Assembly (NCBI GenBank): GCA_902803255.1
Contig: CADCPG010000224.1
Location: 1 to 11,731, forward strand
DNA from: an uncultured Ruminococcus sp.
GTDB taxonomy: Bacteria; Bacillota; Clostridia; Oscillospirales; CAG-272
DNA length: 11,731 bases
Direction of reading: 5' to 3'
In this document: piece by piece, positions 1 to 7,420 of the stretch
Numbering within the stretch: the first letter of the stretch is position 1
Layout: each line of letters opens with the position of its first letter
Translations under genes and position numbers: made by a program
The notes under the pieces: generated by a model
The model's database searches: none
Seen by the model: only the letters and a program-made list of their open reading frames with translations
Told to the model about the DNA's origin: nothing

Positions 1-108
1 ATGAAGGTCAAGGAAATGATGGTCGAGGGGCAGCGTCAGCAGAAACGCGCCGAGATGTTCGGCGAAGACTACGTGCCTGACGATCCTTCAGGCGCTGAGA
101 TCGAATGA
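1..108 (+). CDS. 3' end of an unidentified protein (partial)
   Basis: An open frame runs from base 1 to a TGA at 106-108 and encodes 35 residues, hydrophilic and acidic at the end (GEDYVPDDPSGAEIE). It starts with ATG at base 1, but nothing upstream is visible, so this is probably an internal methionine of a longer gene cut by the window edge. A strong terminator follows 16 bases after the stop, which supports a real gene end. The sequence is too short for me to assign a family. Confidence 0.5.
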   Translation: MKVKEMMVEGQRQQKRAEMFGEDYVPDDPSGAEIE

Positions 109-124
109 ACGGCCGGCTTACACC

Positions 125-170
125 GACATACAAAACGCCCGCGCGAATCCGCGCGGGCGTTTTGTATGTC
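125..170. terminator. Strong bidirectional intrinsic terminator
   Basis: A perfect 21-bp inverted repeat (125-145 pairing with 150-170) encloses a 4-nt loop (AATC). The inner stem is GC-only, and the outer stem carries AAAA on the left and TTTT on the right, giving a U-run after the GC core in both directions. It sits between two convergent gene ends (stop at 108 on plus, stop at 179 on minus) and should serve both. Confidence 0.9.
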
Positions 171-178
171 TCCTGTTC

Positions 179-1513
179 TTATTCCTTTTCCTTTTCCTTT
201 TCTCTTTCTTCTTCCTCTTCTTCGGGGTCGGGAGCCACCGTCACTATGAGTTTCGTGACTCTTACGCCGTCCTCCATCTCCGAGATCAGGACGCGGAACC
301 TCTCGTATTCGAAAACGTCTCCGACGTGCGGGTCCGCGTTCAGGCTCTGTATCGCCCAGCCTCCCACCGTGGAATAGTCGCATTCGAAGTCGCGGGGGGT
401 GAAATCGAACTCATAGAAGAAATCGTCGATGTTCATGTCACCGTTAACTTCGTACCTGTTCTCACCTATCGGGGTGAGGTCGGCGACGATGTCGTCGGAC
501 TCGTCCCAGATGTCTCCGACGATCTCCTCAAGTATATCCTCGACCGTTACAACGCCAAGAGTCCCGCCGAATTCGTCGATGACTATCGCGATGTGAGTCT
601 TGCGGTCGCGCAGATGATGCAGCGCCGCGGGGAGCTTCATCGTCTTGTGCAGGAAGAGAGGCTTCATGAGCATCTTCTCTATATCGGCGTCGGGATTGTC
701 GACTGTCTCCTTGAAATAGGTATTGAGGTAGAGAATCCCGATGATGTCGTCGATCGAATCCCTGTATACCGGGATCCTGGAATAAGTCGATTCCTCGATG
801 ATCCCGCGGATGTTCGAAGGCTCGTCTTCAATGTCGATTGTAACGAGGTCGATCCTGGGTGTCATGATCTCCTCGATCGTGGTCTCGTGGAACTCGAGCG
901 ACGACTGCAGCAGTTCGCTCTGCTCCTCGTCGATAACGCCTTCCTCTTCAACCGTATCTATGATCGACGACAGCTCGTCCTCTGTCACCGACGGGGCGCC
1001 TTCGTTGTCTTTGCCCCAGATCTTGCGGAGCAGCCACATGAAGCCGAGAACGACTGCGACGGGCGGGAAGAGAATATATGTGATGACGCGTACGGGCAGT
1101 GCGACGATCAGGACGATCCTGTCGGCGAACCGCTTGCACAGCACCTTGGGGATTATCTCGCCGAAAATCAGCACGATGAAGGTCATGACGACAGTCGCGA
1201 CGGTGGACGCGGCGCCGTCATATCCGTTCGAGCTGAATATCCGGTAGAACAGATCGATGAATATGGCCGTTGCGCAGGTCGACGCGGCGATATTCGCGAG
1301 GTTGTTTCCGATAAGTATGGCGCAGAGAGAAGTGGTGAAGTTCTCCGACATCCGAAGTGCCAGCTTCGCGCCCCTGACTTTTTCCTCGGCGGATTTGCGG
1401 AGCCTCATCTTGTTCGACGCGTTGAAGGAGATCTCGCTTCCGGAGAAGAAAGCGGAGAACACGAGCATGGCGAAGATGATGACGGCGTAGACGATATATC
1501 TGACAGGCGTCAT
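179..1513 (-). CDS. CNNM/CorC (HlyC) family transporter, copy 1
   Basis: A 444-residue membrane protein of the CNNM/CorC family, often annotated hemolysin C; characterised members are linked to Mg2+ (and Co2+) efflux or resistance. The N-terminal ~190 residues form the DUF21/CNNM membrane domain with hydrophobic segments and the family motif ILIGNN. A CBS-domain pair follows at roughly 205-330 (MTPRIDLVTID, RIPVYRD, IAIVIDEFGGTLGVVTVEDILEEIVGDIWDE). The CorC/HlyC C-terminal domain lies at roughly 345-425. The protein ends in a charged tail, EEEEEE then REKEKEKE. The ATG at 1511-1513 is preceded by GGAGG at 7-nt spacing and overlaps the stop of the upstream paralogue by 4 bases (ATGA), so the pair is translationally coupled. 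The ion transported here is inferred from family only. Confidence 0.9.
   Translation of the reverse strand: MTPVRYIVYAVIIFAMLVFSAFFSGSEISFNASNKMRLRKSAEEKVRGAKLALRMSENFTTSLCAILIGNNLANIAASTCATAIFIDLFYRIFSSNGYDGAASTVATVVMTFIVLIFGEIIPKVLCKRFADRIVLIVALPVRVITYILFPPVAVVLGFMWLLRKIWGKDNEGAPSVTEDELSSIIDTVEEEGVIDEEQSELLQSSLEFHETTIEEIMTPRIDLVTIDIEDEPSNIRGIIEESTYSRIPVYRDSIDDIIGILYLNTYFKETVDNPDADIEKMLMKPLFLHKTMKLPAALHHLRDRKTHIAIVIDEFGGTLGVVTVEDILEEIVGDIWDESDDIVADLTPIGENRYEVNGDMNIDDFFYEFDFTPRDFECDYSTVGGWAIQSLNADPHVGDVFEYERFRVLISEMEDGVRVTKLIVTVAPDPEEEEEEREKEKEKE
182..223 (-). repeat. Homopurine/homopyrimidine tract with hexamer repeats in the 3' end of the CNNM gene
   Basis: The plus strand is pyrimidine-only for 42 bases (182-223), so the coding strand is purine-only. 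It includes three back-to-back CCTTTT units (184-201), encoding alternating Glu-Lys at the C-terminus of the minus-strand protein. The unit length is a multiple of three, so slippage would lengthen or shorten the tail without shifting frame. Confidence 0.85.
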
Positions 1514-2856
1514 ATTTCCGCCTCCCCGGCGTCTACGGCCGTCCCGTCGGAGTTTCCTTTCCCGGTCTTTGCTTCGCCGGCGTCCTGGTCCTCAAGTATA
1601 TGGATTATGACCGACAGTATCCTGGTCTTTGAGACTTTTTCAACTGTGATCTCGCATTTTCCGTATACGAAACTCTCGTCCTCCTCGGGAAGACGTCCGA
1701 ATTTTTCGGTGACCCAGACGCCGACCGTATATCCTGCTATCCTCGGGTCGTCGAGCTCGACGCCCATCCGTTCGAAGGCCTCGCCGGTCCCGAGCCTCGC
1801 GCTTACCGAGAAGCGGTTGCCCCCGAGCTTGTAAAAGTCGTAATCGACGACGTCCTCCTCGTCCCAGATCTCTCCGACCAGCTCCTCAAGGAAGTCTTCG
1901 ATCGTAACGACTCCGGCGACCTTGCCGCCGTCGTCCTTAACTATCGCGAGGTAGATCTTGTGCTGCCTCATGGTGTCGAGCAGCTGACGGATATTGTCGG
2001 TCGTGCGGACGAAACTCGGCTTGAGCAGCACCGAACGCTTGTCGACCCTGCGGTCTTTCATATAAGCGCGGAGAAATTTTCTGATCGGAAGGACGCCGAC
2101 GACGTTGTCGAGCGATCCGTTCGTGATCAGTATCCTTGAGTGAGGTATCTCTTTGATGCGGTCGATTAGCTGGCGGTTGCTGAGCCTGATATCGAAATAA
2201 ACGATATCGTCGCGCATCGTCATGACGTCTCCGGCGGTCGTGTCGGAAAAATCGAGGACCGACTTCAAGAGATCGGACTGTTCGTCATTAATAACGTCCT
2301 GCTTTTCCGCCGTGTCGATGATCTCATAGAGCTCCTCCTCGGTTATCGAGGGGTCGTCGCCGGCCTTGAACAGCTTTGAGAAGAAATTCGAAATGGCAGT
2401 AAAAAAAGCCACAAGAGGAGAGAGTATCTTCATGAGCCAGCGAAGAGAACCCGCGCAGGCGCGCGCCATGGTGTCGCACCTGTCGTTTGCGAAGGTCTTG
2501 GGTATCATCTCGCTCAAAAGAAACACTATCCCTGTGGTCACAAACGTGCTTATAACGGTAAGTTTGTCCGGGTCCGCGACCCGGTCGGATAATTCGTGCG
2601 TGACGAAAAGTGTAGCCACTGAAGCAGCGGCTATGTGGGTGATGTTGTTTCCGATCAGCAGGGCGGTGAGGGCTCTGTCGAAATTTGAAGCGATAAACAT
2701 GGCGTTTCTTGCCTTTTTATCCCCGTCATTTTCCGCTCTGCTTTTCATACGGATCTTGTTCATGGCGGAGAAGCAGGATTCAGAACCCGCAAAATATCCG
2801 CCGAGAATCACGAATACGGCAAACAATAGGCAGTATAATATACTGTCGCCGTCCAT
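1510..2856 (-). CDS. CNNM/CorC (HlyC) family transporter, copy 2 (promoter-proximal)
   Basis: A 448-residue paralogue of the following gene, with the same order: CNNM/DUF21 membrane domain (about 1-190, motif LLIGNN), CBS pair (about 200-325, including LAIVKDDGGKVAGVVTIEDF and LEELVGEIWDEED), then the CorC/HlyC C-terminal domain (about 335-425). A polar tail ends DAGEAEI. I chose the ATG at 2854-2856. An upstream in-frame TTG at 2866-2868 directly abuts the AAGGAG ribosome binding site (2869-2874), leaving no spacing, whereas the ATG sits 12 nt from it. The stop overlaps the start of the second CNNM gene, and a near-consensus promoter lies 46 nt upstream. The leader is only about 40 nt and I see no room for a metal riboswitch. 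Two paralogues in one operon suggest a heteromeric complex or divided ion specificity, which is inference. Confidence 0.9.
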   Translation of the reverse strand: MDGDSILYCLLFAVFVILGGYFAGSESCFSAMNKIRMKSRAENDGDKKARNAMFIASNFDRALTALLIGNNITHIAAASVATLFVTHELSDRVADPDKLTVISTFVTTGIVFLLSEMIPKTFANDRCDTMARACAGSLRWLMKILSPLVAFFTAISNFFSKLFKAGDDPSITEEELYEIIDTAEKQDVINDEQSDLLKSVLDFSDTTAGDVMTMRDDIVYFDIRLSNRQLIDRIKEIPHSRILITNGSLDNVVGVLPIRKFLRAYMKDRRVDKRSVLLKPSFVRTTDNIRQLLDTMRQHKIYLAIVKDDGGKVAGVVTIEDFLEELVGEIWDEEDVVDYDFYKLGGNRFSVSARLGTGEAFERMGVELDDPRIAGYTVGVWVTEKFGRLPEEDESFVYGKCEITVEKVSKTRILSVIIHILEDQDAGEAKTGKGNSDGTAVDAGEAEI

Positions 2857-2868
2857 TGAGAAAACCAA

Positions 2869-2874
2869 CTCCTT
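2869..2874 (-). promoter_or_regulatory. Ribosome binding site that decides the CNNM copy 2 start
   Basis: AAGGAG on the minus strand. It touches the upstream TTG with no gap but lies 12 nt before the ATG at 2856, so it excludes the TTG as start. The spacing to the ATG is somewhat long. Confidence 0.7.
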
Positions 2875-2901
2875 TTTTGTAAAAAATAAGTATTACTATA
2901 T

Positions 2902-2930
2902 ATTGTACTACATGTAAAACGTTTTGTCAA
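2902..2930 (-). promoter_or_regulatory. Sigma-A promoter of the CNNM operon
   Basis: The -35 is TTGACA (2925-2930), the spacer is 17 bp, and the -10 is TACAAT (2902-2907). Eleven of twelve bases match consensus. Transcription should begin near 2896 and run leftward, giving a leader of about 40 nt. Confidence 0.85.
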
Positions 2931-2960
2931 GAGTTTGCAGAAAAATCGAATGGAACAGGC

Positions 2961-2991
2961 TCCGGGCGGCGGAAATGTCCCGCCGCCCGGA
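2961..2991 (-). terminator. Hairpin terminator of the FAD oxidoreductase gene
   Basis: A perfect 12-bp GC-rich stem (2961-2972 with 2980-2991) has a 7-nt loop and lies 13 bases past the stop of the minus-strand oxidoreductase gene. The U-run on that strand is poor (a TTTTT occurs only about 16 nt later), so termination may be incomplete and could read toward the CNNM promoter. Confidence 0.65.
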
Positions 2992-3004
2992 AAATGCACC
3001 GTTA

Positions 3005-4834
3005 TCAGTAAAGATCGAACGAGAACACGTGGGCGACGGCCGAACCGTATGTGTTGATCAGCTCGTCACTGCCCCATGTGGCCTCGGGTATGAGCCTCAC
3101 CGCCTCGGCATCTACGCCGAGCGGAGCCCTCACGAGCCTCATGTAGTTGTTGTCGGTGCTGTATACCGTACTCCACTTGCCGCATGAGAGCGCCTCGATC
3201 CTGAACTTCTTGAGCATGCACTTCGGGAAGCCGAACGATGTCCCGTTATATCCGAGCCCGCGGAAGAGGGGCATGGGGATGTACATGAGGTCGGGATTTC
3301 CGTCGATCTGTTCGCGGTCGAGGTCCGAGTCGGCTATCAGCCGGAAGCCCGATATGTGCACGGTCTTTCCGAAATCGTACTGAATATATTTTCCGGTCTT
3401 GCCGAAATATCCGTTGTCGCACCCCCATATACGCCGGTCTAGGCCGTTACGCAGCGACGAGGGATCGCCGTATTCGGCGGAAAGCGCAGCGCTCTCTGTC
3501 AGCGGGTAGTTCTTCCTGCGGAAGCCGGGGAGGAAGCAGTCGTCCTCGAGCAGGGCGTCCTGTATCTCCTCTATATGGTCGCGGCATGTCTCTCTCGGGA
3601 GCTTTCCGTGCTTCACGGCAACGGCGGCGGCGGTCCCGCATGCCTGTCCCATGACGCCGATCGTACCCATCACGCGTGACGAGGCGAAGGCTATATGCGA
3701 GGCGCTGATGTTTCGTCCGGCGAACATAAGGTTTCCGATATTGCGCGAATAGAGGCAGCGAAGGGGAATGGCGTAGGGCTCCGACAGCCGTCTCTTCTGA
3801 AGATGCCCTCCCTTGTCGGCGCCGCCCTCCATGAAGAATCCGCCCGGGAGGTGGTTGTCGATCTGCCAGCCGCCGTACGCGACGGTATCGGGGAACCTTT
3901 TTCCGCCGTTTTCGACGTCGTTCTGGGTGAGGACGTAATCGCCGATATATCTGCGGCTCTCGCGCTTGCCGGGAAGGAACCCGAGCCACTCGAGCTCCCA
4001 GTTGTCAGCACCGTGGTCGCCCCTGTTCTTCATATGGTCCCACACTCCGAGGGCGATCTTGAGCAGTTCGTCCCTTACCTCTTCGGTATCTCCTATCGTA
4101 TCGCCCATCCCGCCGAGCTCGATCCAGTAGAAATTCGTATTCGGCTTGAGCAGGCATTCGTGGGGCTTGTTCCTCATGTCGTCGTCGGTGTCGAAACGGT
4201 ATGCCCACGCTGGAGCTTCGAACTCTACCTTTCTGTCGGTCTCGCGCGCCTGGATCAGCACCGACATCCCCATCGTGTGGCTGTCAGCGGCGTCGAGCCC
4301 GAATTCCTCGCCGTATTCCGATTTTGCCTCGCGACCTACCCTGTAATCGGCTCCGGAGAGCGGCGCGAGGATCGAATCGCCCGAACAGTCGGCGAAGATC
4401 TTCGCCTTAACGGTGTGATTCGTATATGTGGTGAGCTGAAAACCGGTGACAGACTCGATGCGGCTGCCGTCGGCGTTCATCTGCAGCGAGTTGCAGGCAC
4501 AGTTGAGGATCAGGTCGATATTCGGCTCGAATCTGACCTTTTCATAAAGTATTGTATCCCATATGGACCAGTTTCTCTTCGGATTGCGCTTCATGTTTTC
4601 GAGCGCTATCTCCTCCATGATCCCGGTCTCCTGAAGGTTGCGCACGCGCGATCCGGCGCCGCAGATCCACATCCTTATCTCCGACGAGGCGTTGCCTCCG
4701 AGCACGGGTCTGTCATGCATGAGTGCGACCCTGATGCCGTGCCGGGCGGCTGAGATCGCCGTCAGCATTCCGCCGAAGCCACCTCCGACGACGCACAGGT
4801 CGACATCGTGAAAGACCGTTTTCAGCTTTTCCAT
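3005..4834 (-). CDS. FAD-dependent oxidoreductase with C-terminal beta-sandwich-like domain
   Basis: A 609-residue protein of the FAD_oxidored type. A Rossmann FAD-binding motif lies at 15-22 (VVGGGFGG), followed by the dinucleotide-domain continuation with GGNASSEIRMW near 46-56. A second conserved block, FADCSGDSILAPLSGADYRVGREA, is near 145-170, and a third FAD contact block, FAGRNISASHIAFASSRVMGT, near 370-390. The last ~160 residues contain KYIQYDFGKTVHISGFRLIADSDLDR, which resembles discoidin (F5/8C)-like beta-sandwich domains seen fused to this enzyme type. No signal peptide is visible, so it is probably cytoplasmic. The ATG is preceded by GAAGGAG at 6 nt. It is divergent from a glutaminase A-like gene. 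Relatives are often found in carbohydrate-use loci, but the substrate cannot be read from the sequence. Confidence 0.85.
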   Translation of the reverse strand: MEKLKTVFHDVDLCVVGGGFGGMLTAISAARHGIRVALMHDRPVLGGNASSEIRMWICGAGSRVRNLQETGIMEEIALENMKRNPKRNWSIWDTILYEKVRFEPNIDLILNCACNSLQMNADGSRIESVTGFQLTTYTNHTVKAKIFADCSGDSILAPLSGADYRVGREAKSEYGEEFGLDAADSHTMGMSVLIQARETDRKVEFEAPAWAYRFDTDDDMRNKPHECLLKPNTNFYWIELGGMGDTIGDTEEVRDELLKIALGVWDHMKNRGDHGADNWELEWLGFLPGKRESRRYIGDYVLTQNDVENGGKRFPDTVAYGGWQIDNHLPGGFFMEGGADKGGHLQKRRLSEPYAIPLRCLYSRNIGNLMFAGRNISASHIAFASSRVMGTIGVMGQACGTAAAVAVKHGKLPRETCRDHIEEIQDALLEDDCFLPGFRRKNYPLTESAALSAEYGDPSSLRNGLDRRIWGCDNGYFGKTGKYIQYDFGKTVHISGFRLIADSDLDREQIDGNPDLMYIPMPLFRGLGYNGTSFGFPKCMLKKFRIEALSCGKWSTVYSTDNNYMRLVRAPLGVDAEAVRLIPEATWGSDELINTYGSAVAHVFSFDLY

Positions 4835-4868
4835 TCAAGACTCCTTCAGCTATTGTTTTATTGTGTGT

Positions 4869-4897
4869 ATTATACCACTAAACGGGAAAAAAGTCAA
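4869..4897 (-). promoter_or_regulatory. Sigma-A promoter of the FAD oxidoreductase gene
   Basis: The -35 is TTGACT (4892-4897), the spacer is 17 bp, and the -10 is a perfect TATAAT (4869-4874). It gives a leader of about 30 nt to the ATG at 4834. Confidence 0.85.
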
Positions 4898-4900
4898 TGT

Positions 4901-4930
4901 CGCGATCCGTTTCTCATCGCGTCACGTGAC
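4901..4930. promoter_or_regulatory. Candidate operator(s) between divergent promoters
   Basis: Two dyads share one base and sit just outside the leftward -35. One is CGCGAT-N9-ATCGCG (4901-4921); the other is the perfect 10-bp palindrome GTCACGTGAC (4921-4930). The rightward -35 starts at 4967. The position suits a shared regulator of both flanking genes. No regulator gene lies in the window, so its identity is unknown. Confidence 0.45.
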
Positions 4931-4966
4931 TCAGGCTCCGGATGCCCGGGGAAAGATTACTTTCTC

Positions 4967-4995
4967 TTGACAACACGGCACTTAACCGCTATAAT
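4967..4995 (+). promoter_or_regulatory. Consensus sigma-A promoter of the glutaminase A-like gene
   Basis: TTGACA (4967-4972), a 17-bp spacer and TATAAT (4990-4995) match consensus at all twelve bases. Transcription should start near 5002, giving a leader of about 50 nt. A perfect promoter in front of a metabolic gene suggests that control is by repression. Confidence 0.9.
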
Positions 4996-5050
4996 TAATC
5001 TGATGGAGCGGAGGCTTCGACTTCCGCGAAAAGAAAGGTCAGGTGACACA

Positions 5051-6997
5051 ATGAGACTTCGCGCTCCCTCTTATCCTCTTATCACGGTCGACCCGTATTT
5101 CTCGGTCTGGTCGTCGTCGGACAGGCTGACCGATACCGATACCGTACACTGGACCGGCAAAAAGATCGGGATATCCGGCATTGCCGAGATCGACGGAAAA
5201 GAATACAGGTTCATCGGCAGGACTCCCGAGGACATCCCGGCGATGAAGCAGACGCTCGCCGATGCCGACTCGTTCTCGACATATTACGAGTTCACCGCTG
5301 CCGGCGCCGGCCTCCGGCTCCGGTTCATGTCTCCGGTGATCCCGTCCGACCCCGCACTTATGTCTCGTCCCGTGTCCTATCTCGACATAAAGAAATTCTC
5401 CGACGACGGCGGAAGGCACACTGTAAGGCTCAAACTCGCGGTATCCGAGGAAGTCTGCACCGACACCGCCGGCGACGCAGAGATCGAGACCTCGACGCTC
5501 GAACCGGCCGCCGGCATACAGTCGGTAAGGATGGGCCGGAAGGAGCAGAAGATACTCTGCCGCTCCGGGGACAATCTCCGCATCGAATGGGGTTATTTCT
5601 ACCTCAGCGGGAAGGGAAGAGCCTATTCTGAAAAAAAGGAGGACGGACTCACCTACGCCTGCATCGAAAAGGAGGCCGAAGCCGACAACCTCTTCACATT
5701 CGCCTACGACGACATATACAGCATCGAATACTTCGGTGAAAAGCTCAAGAGCTACTGGAACCGTGACGGAAAACCCGTCACCGACGAGATCGCCGAGGCA
5801 CACAGGGACTATGCGGCCGTAGCTGCGAAATGCGTGAAGATCGACTCCGAGCTGTTCGTCGATGCCGTCAAGGCCGGAGGCGAGAAATACGCCGAGATGC
5901 TGCAGCTCGCCTTCAGGCAGTCTGTCGCTGCGCACAAGCTCGTTCTGGACGGGGACGGTAAAGTACTCTTCATATCGAAGGAATGCTTCTCAAACGGCTG
6001 TGCGGCGACCGTAGACGTATCGTATCCGTCGGTGCCGCTCTTCCTGCTTTACAATCCCGAACTCGTCAAGGGAATGATGCGTCCGATATTCAGATATGCG
6101 AGATCGGAGGCCTGGCCGTACAGCTTCGCCCCTCACGACTGCGGACAGTATCCGCTCGTAAACGGACAGGTATACGGACACAACGCGCTCGAGAAGCAGA
6201 TGCCGGTCGAGGAATGCGGGAACATGCTGATAATGACCGCTGCGGTATCCGTCGCCGAAAGATCGACCTCGTTCGCCGAGGAGAACATGGATCTGCTCGA
6301 CAAATGGGTCGTATTTCTCACCGAGAACGGCAGCGACCCGGCAAATCAGCTCTGCACCGACGATTTCGCCGGACACCTCGCCCACAACTGCAACCTTTCG
6401 CTCAAGGCTATAATGGGCATCGCGGGATACGCGATCATCAAATACATGTCGGGGGACCGCGCGACCGGAAGAAGATTTATGAGTCTGGCAAGAAGAATGG
6501 CGGCCGACTGGACAGTCAGGGCAGCTAACGTCGACGGAAGCTTCCGCCTCGCCTTCGACAGACCGGGCACCTTCAGCATGAAATACAATATAGTCTGGGA
6601 CAAGCTGTTCGGAACGAGCGTCATGTCCGAGGCGGCGGTGAACTCCGAAGTAGCCTCCTACCTCCCGAAACAGCATCCCTTCGGCCTCGATCTCGACAAC
6701 CGCCAGCCCTACACAAAATCCGACTGGCTCATCTGGACCGCAACGCTGGCTCCCGACCGCGAGACATTCGAAAAGATGTCAGACAGGCTCTGGGACGCAT
6801 ACAATTACACACAGTCGCGCGTTCCCATGACCGACTGGTACTGGACTTACACCGGCCTTCACAAGTCTTATTTCAGCCGGACGAGCAATATGGAGATATC
6901 ATTCAGGAACCGCACCGTCATCGGCGGGCTTTTCATGAAGCTCCTTGAATACCGTAAGACGGTCGATCTGAAAACGAAACAGATCTACGTAAAGTGA
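5051..6997 (+). CDS. Glutaminase A-like (DUF4964/DUF5127/DUF4965/DUF1793) protein
   Basis: A 648-residue protein of the family that includes fungal secreted glutaminase A. The N-terminal signature APSYPLITVDPYFSVWS...LTDTDTVHWTG (about 5-40) matches the DUF4964 region. A beta-rich DUF5127-like part follows to about 260, with RLRFMSPVIPSDP near 95. The C-terminal helical region contains AFRQSVAAHKLV, FISKECFSNG, SVPLFLLYNP, APHDCGQYP, MPVEECGNM and LCTDDFAGHLAHN, all characteristic of the DUF4965/DUF1793 helical barrel. The frame is open back to 4808, but the true start is the ATG at 5051, after AGGTGA and inside the conserved N-terminus; earlier starts lie upstream of the promoter. No signal peptide or membrane segment is seen, so it is probably cytoplasmic, unlike the secreted fungal enzymes. 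Glutaminase activity is not established for most bacterial members. It is divergent from and probably co-regulated with the FAD oxidoreductase. Confidence 0.85.
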   Translation: MRLRAPSYPLITVDPYFSVWSSSDRLTDTDTVHWTGKKIGISGIAEIDGKEYRFIGRTPEDIPAMKQTLADADSFSTYYEFTAAGAGLRLRFMSPVIPSDPALMSRPVSYLDIKKFSDDGGRHTVRLKLAVSEEVCTDTAGDAEIETSTLEPAAGIQSVRMGRKEQKILCRSGDNLRIEWGYFYLSGKGRAYSEKKEDGLTYACIEKEAEADNLFTFAYDDIYSIEYFGEKLKSYWNRDGKPVTDEIAEAHRDYAAVAAKCVKIDSELFVDAVKAGGEKYAEMLQLAFRQSVAAHKLVLDGDGKVLFISKECFSNGCAATVDVSYPSVPLFLLYNPELVKGMMRPIFRYARSEAWPYSFAPHDCGQYPLVNGQVYGHNALEKQMPVEECGNMLIMTAAVSVAERSTSFAEENMDLLDKWVVFLTENGSDPANQLCTDDFAGHLAHNCNLSLKAIMGIAGYAIIKYMSGDRATGRRFMSLARRMAADWTVRAANVDGSFRLAFDRPGTFSMKYNIVWDKLFGTSVMSEAAVNSEVASYLPKQHPFGLDLDNRQPYTKSDWLIWTATLAPDRETFEKMSDRLWDAYNYTQSRVPMTDWYWTYTGLHKSYFSRTSNMEISFRNRTVIGGLFMKLLEYRKTVDLKTKQIYVK

Positions 6998-7012
6998 CAT
7001 ACGGCAAGAAAA

Positions 7013-7044
7013 CGGCCGCGCGGAGAACCGCGCGGCCGGGTTTT
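7013..7044. terminator. Bidirectional terminator between the glutaminase A-like gene and ssrA
   Basis: A perfect 11-bp GC stem (7013-7023 with 7028-7038) has the loop AGAA. On the plus strand it is followed by GGTTTT; on the minus strand the stem is followed directly by TTTTCTT. It starts 15 bases after the plus-strand stop and lies just beyond the tmRNA 3' end, so it should terminate both. The minus-direction signal is stronger. Confidence 0.85.
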
Positions 7045-7048
7045 GTTC

Positions 7049-7416
7049 TGGTGGAGGCGGAGGGAATCGAACCCTCGTCCGAAAACCTTTCAACGTATCT
7101 TTCTCCGGGCGCAGGCGGCCGCGAATGATTCCCCCTGACGGCGGCGACCGCCGGAGACCGTCAGCAGGTATCCTTTTTATTCATGACCGGTTCAAAGGAT
7201 AAAGGCCGGTGCACGTTACCGCTTAATCGACGCCGGTATCCGGAACAACGGTAGATCCCGGGCCGACGGGCGGCCCCTCAGGGCCGCGTCACCGCCTTAT
7301 TCAGGCAGCAAGAGCAGTGTTATCTGCGTTTAATTTTAGGTTGAACAGTTTAAAGAGCTGCCCGGCTCTGCCCGCTTGATACATCCCGAGATCCCCGTCG
7401 AAACCTTTACGCCCCC
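7049..7416 (-). ncRNA. ssrA: tmRNA (transfer-messenger RNA)
   Basis: A 368-nt one-piece tmRNA, which with SmpB rescues ribosomes stalled on broken mRNAs and tags the nascent peptide for proteolysis. The 5' end GGGGGCGTAAAGGTTTCGAC and the 3' end GGTTCGATTCC...CGCCTCCACCA give the tRNA-like domain. The seven 5' bases pair with CGCCTCC in the acceptor stem, with one G-U, and CCA is encoded (7049-7051). The tag frame ends ADNTALAA then TGA. GC-rich inverted repeats after the tag (for example around 7268-7290) fit the pseudoknot region. The 5' end lies only 4 nt past the smpB stop. I see no good separate promoter in the last ~100 bases of smpB, so it is probably processed from a shared transcript. 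A terminator follows the 3' end. Confidence 0.97.
7301..7327 (-). other. tmRNA tag-peptide reading frame (…ADNTALAA, stop TGA)
   Basis: Within ssrA the codons GCA GAT AAC ACT GCT CTT GCT GCC TGA encode ADNTALAA. The C-terminal ALAA is the usual protease-recognition end of bacterial tags. The frame is open further upstream (…KLN before A, to about 7336), so the exact resume codon cannot be fixed from sequence alone. Confidence 0.8.
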
Positions 7417-7420
7417 TTGT

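Noticed and set aside
326..1834. A long plus-strand open frame (502 codons) opposite the CNNM genes
   Set aside because: It lies antisense to two clearly recognisable proteins in the right codon pattern, and its translation has no family features. It is an out-of-frame shadow of GC-rich coding DNA.
2857..2901. Mg2+ riboswitch (M-box or ykoK type) ahead of the CNNM operon
   Set aside because: The leader from the predicted start site is only about 40 nt, too short for such a riboswitch, and shows no matching structure.
3695..4753. A 352-codon plus-strand frame inside the oxidoreductase gene
   Set aside because: It is antisense to conserved FAD-binding blocks and has no plausible ribosome binding site or known domain.
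4808..5050. Upstream in-frame extension of the glutaminase A-like gene (81 extra codons)
   Set aside because: It would run across both promoters and into the start of the divergent gene. The conserved N-terminus begins at 5051, after a ribosome binding site and a perfect promoter.
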